A stretch of 64,000 nucleotides of DNA, taken from assembly GCA_951230915.1 (NCBI GenBank), contig OX579636.1, positions 39,993,912 through 40,057,911 on the forward strand, in the 5' to 3' direction. The translations under genes were made by a program, and so were the position numbers. Under the pieces are notes generated by a model. That model was not told the origin of the DNA. It saw nothing but the letters and a program-made list of their open reading frames with translations, and made no database searches. Of the stretch, positions 26,606 through 37,164 are shown piece after piece (position 1 is the stretch's first letter; each line of letters opens with the position of its first letter). Source of the stretch: Antitrichia curtipendula. Its lineage: Eukaryota; Streptophyta; Bryopsida; Hypnales; Leucodontaceae.

Positions 26606-27289
26606 TTAATAGAGAGAAAAAAAACCACGGTACTAGGCCCAAAGTTCAAATTGTAATAAAATATTTAATTTTAGGAATCTTTGACAATTTCAAATTGGAG
26701 TAGAAATTAAACTTGATTAACTTCATTTCAATAGGTGAAGTCAAATTCAAGAAAGAGTATTTTCAACAATGAAATTTAGAGCTAGAGTAAGGAGCAAAAA
26801 GTTGCCAAATACATTATTAATAGTGTGATCCATGGCACATGCTTTTGAATTTATACAAAAATATGGAATCCCCCCATGATATTCTACTTTAGTGCATGAC
26901 AACAAAAAAGAGCAAGTGGACCACTACAAAAGAAATTAGATAAAAAAACAAGGTAAAAGAACAAAACATTGTTTGGAATAGAATTTCTTGTAGTGTTGCC
27001 ACTTGTTCAATTTGGCAATGTTTCTACTTCTATGCAGATAGGAAGACATTGTATTTTAGGAGTAGCTTTATCTTGTTGTCAATACTATAAGCTATCAAAG
27101 AACTTGATTTTAATGTGAAAAATAGTTTCTAATTTACAACATTGTGATACTTTGGACTTTTCTTCCCCGAGATCCCAAGGAAAGATGTACATACTTTCCA
27201 CATGTACCTAGAAAGGTTTCAATTAAAGATTGATATAACAAAAACCACATTTTAAAACTCCAATTAAATATAAGGGTAGGAAAGGGTCC

Positions 27290-27770
27290 TTCTAACAAAT
27301 AAGGTGAAACAACCCATTATGGTCCAAATTTATGAGTTTGACCTCATGCGGTTGCTAAAAAATTTCAATTTACAATTTACAGTAGTACAAGTGTGAGAAA
27401 CAATGAGAACAATTGAAATTATGTTTTTATGACTAAGTAAAAATTTGCTATGAGTTTTTTAAGTGTTCAATGCAGCATGGCCTAAAAGAGTCTGTAGACT
27501 AACTTAGAACCAACAAGCTGTAAATCCATCATGCTCATTTTGCTCACCTAAAGCAATCATAATATTTTCTAACATGGAAGAGATAAAAATTCAATTCTTA
27601 CATTGAATTCACACTAAAATGTTAAAAATTTGTAATGAATTCACTAACGACTCCATTACTATCATGTAAGACATGCATTGAAGCCAAAATCTCACAAACT
27701 AGAGAAAACCATGATGGAATCATTCTCTAAGTGTCACTATGGATCATCTAACCACAATGGGCTATTTTGC
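27290..27770 (+). repeat. Dispersed repeat family R3, copy 1
   Basis: Shares gagtttgacctcatg, gtacaagtgtg(a/g)gaaacaatga, aagtgttcaatgca and cctaaaagagtctgtagact-type blocks with 46050-46520. In the second location it directly abuts a copy of R2, so R2 and R3 may be parts of one larger element. Confidence 0.65.
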
Positions 27771-28416
27771 TTTATAAATAATGTTGTGAAATTGGAAAAT
27801 TAACTCCAACCCATATTTTTCAAAAGTTATGACAGAAATCCATGTTCGCGAGAAATTTCAATTCCAATGGACAAAGTTTGCAAAGTTGGATGTCCAATTC
27901 CAAAATTTATTGTCTCATTCTAGGGTCAACTCTGATTACACCAAAGTTAGCTGCAAGCATTTGATCAATTCTTCTTACATTGCAGTTTCAAAATCCTCTA
28001 TGGATTTTGACCTTCGTTCCTGTTTTGATAAAAGATGAATTATCTTCATTTTTTAGTTAGTGACCAAATGAGAAAGATTGAACAAAGGAGAGCATGAAAC
28101 TGAAACTTGAGTTTTGAGTTTGCACCTTACAAGAGCACCAAATACACATTCATTGAGTTTGCTCTCATCTGAAACCGTCAAATTTAACAGTTCTACTACT
28201 AATACAGTCGCTACATAATGCTCCGTCTCTTAATGGAGATTGTGCACCTTGGAAAAGCAATTGTGCACAGCCAAAATGTTACACAACAAGCAAAGCAGCT
28301 TCCTAATGTCCAATATTTACAAATTCGTTTCAAATCGAGTGGCGTTTTTCATACCCAATGGTTCAGGGTTTCACCGAATATCTAACAGGAGAACCAGTCG
28401 AGAGTTCGGACAACCC

Positions 28417-29779
28417 TCAGTAGTAGCCACTGCCATAACCACGATAACCAGGACGGAACTCATTATCATAAGATCTGCCGTTGTATGGAAGAGAGTAGGC
28501 CGGTGCATAGCCTGTCCGACCAGCGTAAGAGTAGGAATCATCGTAAGATGTGTATCTCACTCTGTCTTCCTGTGTCACGAACGTCGGCTGAAGAGGGTCC
28601 ACGTAGTTGATAGTGTGTGCACTCCCCATTACTCGACGAATGATGCTTTCGATCACTCGTGGAGACAGGTTCGACGAAACAGTGACCATTTGCTCTGGAA
28701 CATCACAAACCACGTTGAAGATACCTGCGAACAAACCACAGATTCAAGCTGCTGTCAGGCTTGTACATTGGGATACAATTTGTACAATGAATGCAGACCT
28801 CCTTCCAGCCAGCAACCATCTGAAGGGTTGAGTGCAATACTACCTGCATTTTAACTGTTGACCCAAACGATCGAGAACAGAGGGTGTTTTTCACTTACCT
28901 TCAACAGCCAAAGCATGCTTGATTCTAGCAACGTCGCCCATGCCATAAATAGGAGTCTTGACAGTCACATCCTGCAAAGCCACAAATGAAGTACGACATA
29001 CTCCTCAGTGACGGTCACCTGAGTCTCGAATCTGAGATAGAGCTACGTATCATTCTGTACCTTGTTAATACGGAGTATGATTTTAAATCTGATGAGATAA
29101 CGCAGCTCTGTACATGGCCTATGTAAGTAAGTACATACACATTCAAGCCTGCTAGTGTGAGCTTGAAACCTAGCTGCAAAAAGCTTTACAAGGCATCAAG
29201 AGCAGTACCGGCAAGAGCGATGTTCCGCGAACCGTGCTCATACCCGGAGCGTAGTAAGGATCCATGTTCCTGCGTCGATTATTGATCACCCACACAGGCT
29301 CCGGCTTGCCATAGAACAACTGGAGATAGACATAACCACTTGGTCACAACAGCATCACTCAACAAACAAACTTAGAGTGTCCACAAACAAAACCCTACCA
29401 ACCACAAAACCGTGAGTCCTAAAAACTTTACCAGCATCGCAAATGCTCTGCACAAGAGATCACGACCCGACAATAATTGTAATCCAATTCTATTACCACC
29501 AAGAATCACAGTTGTAAGTCCAGCCTAGCAGGGTAAACCCTTGCTGAACAAGCAACCTCCTGTAAGCCAAAAACTAAACGAAAAATGGAGCTAAAACAAC
29601 ACTGCAATTGGCAACCTCGCAATTGACCTTGGCGGCCGAAACTGAGGTACTAACAAGAATCGGTAAAAACTTCATTCCTCACCCACTCCTCATGAATCCT
29701 CAAAAACAAGAGTGACAAAACTCTTCACAAGAGATCAAAACAGCCTACCACTGACCTCGGTCATGAAATTGGAAGACAT
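28417..29779 (-). CDS. Small HMA-fold (heavy-metal-associated-like) protein lacking the CxxC metal site
   Basis: Four exons join in frame: 29779-29756 (MSSNFMTE), 29319-29209, 28971-28899 and 28724-28417, giving 171 residues. Residues ~46-105 look like a beta-alpha-beta-beta-alpha-beta HMA fold: DVTVKTPIYGMGDVARIKHA, then GIFNVVCDVPEQMVTVSS, then a helix with PRVIESIIRRVMG. The loop where HMA proteins carry CxxC is YGMGD, so copper or zinc binding as in classic members is unlikely. The C-terminal ~50 residues are rich in Tyr, Gly and Arg (YRGYGSGYY end) and probably disordered. The first exon codes for only eight residues. I do not recognise a named plant protein; a role in protein or nucleic-acid interaction is possible but only a guess. 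Confidence 0.75.
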
Positions 29780-30759
29780 CTGGCTTGAAGGGAGTGCTGC
29801 ACACGGACGCCGGCCGAGCAAAAACAGTTACCTACAAAATCTCTAAGTTCGAAGCGAAGAAATCTCTGCAGAAGGTGCTGTGCAGGCAATGGATTTGGGA
29901 GCTTTGAGGTGGAGACGCTGCATCAAAGAATACGGGAAAGACTGGTGGTAAACTGCACAATGGACGGGTTTTGTATGCGCCCAGTGAGAAGGAGGCTCAC
30001 GGAAGGTACTGTGGGTCCCACGGAGTCCTGGTTTGACAAGTGGCGTTGGAGGAGTGGAGGATAGATGTCATTCATCCGCGAGTTCGAGGATGTCATCCGT
30101 CGGGGTTTCAGTCTAGATGCGCCCCACGATGAAGATTTTCAATGGAGAGCGGGGATTTCAACGACTGTCCACATGGCGCCCATTCTCTTTCCCTGTCAAA
30201 TTAACCGTTAAATGAAGGGCTTGGTCAACCTTCATTAGACTTCTACATTGAATTGGGGTATTAAGGTAGTCTGCACTTAAAGCGACCATTTAAGAGCTGA
30301 TCGCCTATTTCGGGGAAGCTAAACTCCTCAAACCAATTTTCAGTAAATTTTCATAGGATGAATGGTGGAATTGGCATCTAACCCAAGTCGTTTCATATTT
30401 TTCGGACATATGTAGAATAAGTTAGGAATTTTCAAAGATTACTGTTGTAGGCACCTATTTGTGACCATAGGTCTCTCAAAACCTGTTCCCTTGCAACTTG
30501 TAAAGAGATGTGGGGAAAACAAGGAGATTGATTGGCTCTTTCAATAAATAACTCTTTGTCTTCGATCCACTCAATGGTTAAAGAGGTCCATTTAAGGATC
30601 ACCTCATGTCCATTCCAAAGCTTATTATAGGAACAACTTATTATTAGTTTGAAGAAGATGGGCGCTTTTAGAGCAAACTAACTTAACCCCTAAGTGCCAA
30701 GTCCATGTTCACAGAAATCCAAACCTTTCCATATTCATTCCAATTAAACTATCACTTAA

Positions 30760-31682
30760 CCCCTAAAGTCCCATTGTCTCCTCGGGGGACAAAATGGATT
30801 TCAGGCAGGCTCCTACGGTTTCAATATATTTTGTGATTATCTGAATTTTTTTGTGGAGATAGAGAATCACATTAGCTTTCCGAAAATGTAATTTTTATTT
30901 CAATCGGTGAACGGGAGCAAAAGTTATGGCACAAAAAACCCAAATTTTAGTTCAGCGGGAAGAAAAAATCCTCAAAAAAACTTTAAATTAAAATTTTTAA
31001 AAATTTATTTCATATAGATTTTATTTTTAAGTACATGGGAAGCTTTGATTCATTCCATTTGGATTTGTTATGTAAAAGTTATGGTCAATCTTATTTTTCA
31101 GGCAATTAGAGCATCTTTTTGAAAAAATAACTTTTAAGATTCATTTCTGAACTCAATTTTAACAATTTAAAAAAAAAAAAGTTTCAAAAGGTCAAGATTT
31201 CTTGCTAGAACAATCTCACCATTGAGATTAGTATATTTCAATTCTATCTTAGAGCTATTAATGATTTAATTTATCCTTCAATCTTGAACCTACATCTACT
31301 TAACAATTTTTTAATGAATGAAAACTAAGTGTTTCTTTTTAAATTTTTTTCTTAGATTCTCAACTCAATTCTTCATCATATAAAATTAGAAATTCAAAAT
31401 CATTAGAGCAAAAATTTGAAGTTAAAAAGGTTCAAAGCCCCCAAATGTAGTTGAGCAAGGTGCAAAAAACTAGATTCCTTCACTTTAAATGCAAATATCT
31501 TGCAATCTACATGGTCAAAATTTCTGAAATTTCTTCTACACATTCTTATACTAGTCTAGTACATGATCCTACGGTAAAATATGCAACAAAAAAAAAAACA
31601 TTAATTTTTTTTTTGCTCTTTGCTTTGGAAATGGCAGTTTTGAATGGTTTTTGATGGAAAAATGGCCTTGGGACTTTAGGGG
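30760..31682. mobile_element. TTAA-flanked piggyBac-like non-autonomous element, copy B
   Basis: TTAA at 30756-30759 and again at 31683-31686. The ends are perfect 14-bp inverted repeats, CCCCTAAAGTCCCA at 30760 and its complement ending at 31682. Length 923 bp, AT-rich, no transposase ORF. TTAA target duplication with a CCC-starting end is the signature of the piggyBac superfamily. A further left-end-like copy (ttaacccctaagtgcc) lies just before it at about 30683. Confidence 0.72.
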
Positions 31683-33534
31683 TTAAGAAAAGATCCACAC
31701 TAATCGACTGTACTGATTGATAGTAGAGACATGTCCGGGGATACAAAGAAAGGGACATGTCCTTTGACCGTACCATTGAAAAGTTTATAAGAATCAAACA
31801 AGGACATCTTTCAAAAATGGAAAGGCCATATTTTGGTCCTTGTTGAATACAATTTTGAAACGTTTTCATTCAAACAACCATACCATAAGTATCAATGGAC
31901 AACGTCCAAAAGTAGATATACAAAAGTTGTAATGTGCGACATGCTACATGTCACTATGGAAGTTTGAAAAAAAAATTAGTTGTGATTTGAAAGAAAATCA
32001 ATTTCAAAGTTAGCCATGTCAAAAACTCAATTTTGATCAATATGATTTGGAATTAGTTTATTTTTTGTTAATTTTTTCTCAGAAGTCGAAATTTTTTTTT
32101 TGTGCCTTGGCATGTTGGTATACATCATTTCAGATTGTTGTACACAAAAATTGAAGGAGATTGACATTTATAGAATTTAAAATAACAACAATTTAACAAG
32201 CATGCAAATGATGTTGGTTCTCACAGTATTTGATTTTTTTTTTGAATTGAGAGCCTGGGATAGCATTAGCCATTGTAGAGAGAGATTAGAGTGCAATTTG
32301 GACCATTGTTACATCTTAATGTCCTTGCATTTGAAACATTTTCTGAATTGGGCAATGCATTCAATTTATATTTCACAGTTGTATAATGCATTTTTAATTT
32401 TAATATTTTTGTCAAAAGACTAGAGTTTATAATGCACATAATTGATCCAATTTTTTATTTTAAAAGAAGTAAATTATCATTGTCAGTATCTCCATAAAAA
32501 AATTGTAATTAAATTTAATAGTTCAAAATTTAAAAAAAAAATCTTATATAAACTAAAAATATTCAATTTATAATCAATCATAGAAGATATTTCTAATTTT
32601 GGATTTCAAATATTATTGAAAATTATTTTTCAACCATTTTAATGTTTGTAGATTATTGTATTAGTTTATTTACATTTGTACATTATAGATTTTTAATATT
32701 TTCTAAGCAAATAATTTATAGTTCAAAAGATACAAGTATGTTTCACCTCAAATAGTTATTTTTCAAATTAAAAAAATGACCATTCAAATATGATTTGATT
32801 AAATAAGAAAATAAAAATCTTAAAAAATCATCATAATTAAAATTTAGCATACTAAATTAAAAGAAAAATAATTTTTGTGAAATTGAAAATATTCAGTTTA
32901 CAGTCAAATTTTTTTAGTTCAATTTTTTATTATAAGATTAATTTTTAAAAGAATATTGGGTAGTGAAGTAGTAGATATAACCATGTGCTTGGATGCAATC
33001 TTTGAATCATATTCTACAATTTTTGTTTAGAATTCTTTATTAAATTTGTTCTTCAAAATTGCATTTTCTAATACATCTTCAAAATTTTAGAAGTTTGAAT
33101 TGCCGCTCTTGGTATTTAAGGTAATAAGGGACAAAAGACTCTAGTAGTTTACAACCATGGTAAGTCACAAATAAAGTTGAGGATATTCTATAGTAATGGC
33201 TTAAAGTTGTTTTGGTAACACTTCAAAACACTTATATATGATAGAATTGAGGTGGAGTTGTTTTAGATTCTTCTACCTTATGTTGTATGGTGGTTTTTTA
33301 GAAGTCTTTTTGATATGATCTAAAATTGTAATAATACACATTTTTTTCTATATCATAATGTAGATTTAAAATCAATAATGGAGCCTCTAATGAGCAATTT
33401 TTAGGCGTTTTGAATACAAATTTATGTATAACATTTGCATCTTCGCTTTAAAGATTCATTTCTAATTTTTGATTTTCACTTCCCTTTGAGTTAAATAATT
33501 TTTAGATTATGACTACGTATGTTTATTAGCTTAA

Positions 33535-34783
33535 CCCCTAAAGTTTCAAGGTCTTTTTTCCATCAAAAAATACTCAAAACTGCCATTTCTATTACTAGGA
33601 GCAAAAAACTTTATAATTTTTTATTTTTTATTTATTTTCATATCTAACCATAGGATCTTGCACTAAACTAATGCAAGAATGTGTGAAAGAAATTTCAGAA
33701 ACTTTGATCATGTAAATTGCAAGATATTTCCATATAAAGTGAAGAAAACAAGTTCTTTTAAACCTTGCTTGACTAGATTCTTTGACTTTTAAGTCTTCTG
33801 AACTTGAATTTTTTGTACTACTAATTTTGATTTCATAAATTTTTATAGTGAAGAATTGAATTGAAAATCTGAAAAAAAATCACCAAAAAATTACTTAATT
33901 TTCATTCATTAAAAAAATGTTAAATAGAAGTTCATTCAAGATTGAAGGAAAAACTAAACTCCATTAACAGCTCTAAAATAGAAATGAAACACAAAAATTC
34001 CAGCAACGAGATTGATCTAGCAAAAAAACATAAGTATGTCTAATATTTTTTTTTGAAAAATTAAAAAAATTGCATTTGAAAATAAATTCTATAAGTTATT
34101 TTTTTCGAGAAGATGTTTAGATTGCCTAAAAAACAAAAGTATCCATAACTTTTTTTTATCACTAGCCCAAATATAATGAATCACAGCTTCAAATGTATAC
34201 AAAAATATAATCTTTGCGAAAAAAAATCAAAATTAAAAAAATTCAATCTTTTGTGATTTTTTTTGGACTGCCCCTCAAGTTGTTTTTTGCATTTAGGGTG
34301 GCATAACTTTTGCTCCCAGGCACCGATTGAAAAAAAATTATATTCTTAGAAAGCTACACTAAAAAGGGTATTTAGTGTTGGCAAACCATGACACTAAATA
34401 TCATTTACCCTACTAAGGTAAGTAACATTAAATGTAATTTCTAACACTAAATATGCTCTATGGTAAATCTGAAATCTGAAATTTGAGATCTGAAATCTGA
34501 AATTTGAGTTCTAAAATCTAAAATCTGAGATCTGAAATCTGAAATCTGAAATCTGGAAGGCGAAGGGAGCGCATTGAAGCTTAGCACTATACTAATTGTC
34601 CTAAAATTGACATTTAGTGTAGGGTCAAGTAGGGTGGTAATTACACTAAATGTAATCCAACACTAAATACCTTTTTTAGTGTAGTTGGATTTTCTATCTT
34701 CAAAAAATCATGTCAAAAATTGAAATCACCAAGCCTATCTAAAATCCTAAGAGTTTTTTGCAAGGACTTTAGGACTTTAGGGA
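33535..34783. mobile_element. TTAA-flanked piggyBac-like non-autonomous element, copy C, interrupted by a MITE
   Basis: TTAA at 33531-33534 then CCCCTAAAG; the right end ctttaggga is followed by TTAA at 34784-34787. The full length of 1249 bp drops to 922 bp when the nested MITE and one TA duplication are subtracted, matching copies A, B and D. Confidence 0.65.
34357..34681. mobile_element. Tc1/mariner-type MITE (TA target duplication) nested in element copy C
   Basis: TA at 34355-34356 and at 34682-34683 flank a 325-bp unit. Inverted ends start CACTAAAAAGGGTATTTAGT and match over ~25 bp with one extra T on the right. Copies of the subterminal acactaaat motif lie inside both ends. The core (about 34457-34557) is a simple repeat of atctgaaatctgaaatttgag-like units. 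It is non-coding. Confidence 0.8.
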
Positions 34784-36252
34784 TTAAAATTATAATTTTA
34801 ATGCAATTGACTTTACTTATTTTTCCATCTTCTAATTTAGATTGTAGCATAAAGTTATGGATTTTAAAAAAAAATGAATCTATTTGAGTCTTCCTATTAA
34901 CCTCCCCACTTGGATGTAAACCACATGCATTATCCCGCATTTTCATATTACCTTAGCCAAATAGAAGCAATCATGAAGGGTTCAAAGATGCCATGAATGC
35001 ATTTCAAAATATAATACGTATTAGTGACTCTTCATCATGTTAGAGCGTAATTGCTTCAATAAGAAGATTAACTTTTTCAATAAAATCCAAATAGAAGTGT
35101 CTTGTTTTATTCTCTTTGGACATGTCCATAATAAAATCAGAGATTGCTATGGAGCATAGACAACCACAAAATTTGCACAAAATATCTAAATTGATGGAAG
35201 TAATATATGAAGCTTAGAAGAAATAACTTTTTAAACTTTTGTTATTTAAATATCTTTCAATTTACAATAGGAGATTATATCTTCGTTGTAGCTCCAAATT
35301 CTTTGAAAATTGTTAGAATTATTCTAGTCTTGCAATCACTTGCATCCAATATTTTTTAAACTTCTCTATATTTCTTTGAAAAAGTTTATTTAACTACTAT
35401 GAATATTCTTGAGATAATAACATTTATTTAGATCTTAATGCAATTGTGTAGATAGGTAAGCGATGGAAGCTTTTTAAAATTTGAAGTTTATTTCATTGAT
35501 ATTTTTGCGTCAAAAGAAATTTCAAGAACTTTTTGTTAGTAATGATTTTACTAGCACACATGGAAGATCAATCCATGGCAATTAAAAAAGTAACAATTAT
35601 GGAAATATAATAAATATTATTATGTGGTAGATACTTTTTTTCTTCCAATAGTTTATGACAAGAGAAAAGTTAGGCAATGTCATTAGTGTGTGAGTATGAG
35701 AATACAAGCATGTGAATCTTGAACATATGTACAAGTAGATATCTTACAACCATTGAAGGTGCTTATATCATCAACAATGATGTATCTATGATGCGAATTC
35801 ATTTGCCTTCTTACCTTTGGTAGTCTTAGATGACACCTTTTCCAGCATATTATATGTAGTTGGCAAGAGTGTACTCTTTTTGGTTATGAATCAATGGATT
35901 TGAAATTACTAGATAGAAATTATTTGAAAGCACTTGGAAACATGTTAGTATTCGCTATATCAGTAAAAAGAGATTTCTACTGTCATTATGATTCAAATTT
36001 TATTTTTGTAATGACTTTTTCATTTTACTAACAACAAAATGTAACAAATTGAGGTCTCTTCCTTGCAACACAATTGTCAACGGTCAATGTGCACAACAAC
36101 TTAAAGTCCTATTTGATTAGTTTAATATGAAAATTAGCACTTTAGTCTATAATCTTGAAATGACTCCATGACCTAATTTATGTCCTTTTTTTTATGGGCT
36201 CTGTCACAAGACACTGAAGCTTCCCTGACGGGGGAAATTCAACGTGGGAGAA

Positions 36253-36630
36253 TGTTGATATTAGGAACAAACGCAATTTCTTTTTGAATCAAAATTGAAT
36301 GTTTGCTTTCATTCTACAAGGGTATTAAGGGGACCAAAAAATTAGAGGGACTTTTTGTAGAAAACTATAGATGTTTGAAACGTGATGTACAACCCCCGGA
36401 CACTTCAATGCTTATTGATGTACAACAAATGTAGATATTTATATAGTGTGTAATGTTGATTAATTAATATGGGTTCCCTTTAAACCTATTCAGTGTATTT
36501 GATAGGCTTTGCTGGTTGTTCCACTGCAACACTCAAGCTATCTGGGACTCACAACACAAACAATGCTTGAGGTTATAAAAATGAGGGTTTTGTGTCTTTT
36601 GAGCCGATTCAAGGGCAAAGGCCACAAGCA
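36253..36630 (+). mobile_element. LTR of a Copia-like retrotransposon, with PPT-like and PBS-like flanks
   Basis: Starts TGTTGATATT right after a purine-rich gtgggagaa (polypurine-tract-like), has a TATA-like atttatatag near 36430, and ends CACAAGCA. Immediately after comes tggtatcaaacac, a near match to the initiator-Met tRNA primer-binding site used by Copia elements. The following open frame (to 36832) may be a decayed leader or gag start, but no gag or pol motif was recognised. The right side runs into the 3' flank of the flavoprotein gene. Confidence 0.6.
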
Positions 36631-37164
36631 TGGTATCAAACACAAGCAGTATTTGATTGAGTTTCTTTCCAAGTTGCGGACGAAGATTCAAGATATTAGG
36701 TCATCACTAAAGGTGGTTGCAGTATTGCAAGATGAAGGCCGCGGTCACACCCAATTCTGGTCTTCCTTTTGTGAACTCGAGGTCGACAAGAATGAGAGTG
36801 CGTTTGCACGGTGGATTTCTCTTTCCTTTTAATATAAAACAGAACCAACTTATTCTTACATTTGGGAGATCTACAACCTCAAAATTAAGCCCATATTTTG
36901 CCAACCATGCACCCTACCAAAAAGAAGTCAAAGACTTAGGATCCCTAAGTACAACTTCCTGAATGGACAGGACCAAGTGGTTGAAGTTGAAAAAGGATCA
37001 GCAAAAAGAGCTTCCATACTATGGAATCCAATGCAAGTTCAAGGAACTAACTTCGACGGTTTGGTTTAAGGGTAACATGGTCGTGGGGAGATGGTCCACA
37101 AAATCCACGCAACAAAAACTATTCCCATCTTCCAGGCAGACGATAAAAAGAGATCAATCTAAAC

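Larger units (their letters stand above)
23136..28416. other. Intergenic region upstream of the protease gene
   Basis: No supported gene. Open frames up to 113 codons (for example 24995-25336) have no motif or splice support. The 23136-23300 part is the likely promoter/leader of the protease gene. It holds one TTAA-flanked element (25663-26605), a TA microsatellite (about 26304-26331) and a repeat at ~27290-27770 shared with 46050-46520 (tttgacctcatg(c/t)ggttgct and aaaagagtctgtagact blocks). Confidence 0.6.
29780..37164. other. Long AT-rich intergenic region with several transposable element remnants
   Basis: No supported host gene. About 29780-30190 is the likely promoter of the HMA-like gene, with higher GC. 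Beyond it lie two TTAA-flanked elements (30760-31682 and 33535-34783), a MITE nested in the second, a distant R2 copy (about 30290-30420) and an LTR (36253-36630). 31690-33530 and 34790-36240 are AT-rich and I see nothing recognisable in them. The open frames there have no motifs. Confidence 0.6.

Noticed and set aside
34357..34681. CACTA-superfamily element, because the ends read CACTA
   Set aside because: No 3-bp target duplication is present; a TA duplication flanks the ends exactly, which fits Tc1/mariner-type MITEs.
36509..36832. 107-codon frame as a retrotransposon gag gene
   Set aside because: It starts inside the LTR and no gag or zinc-knuckle motif is visible.
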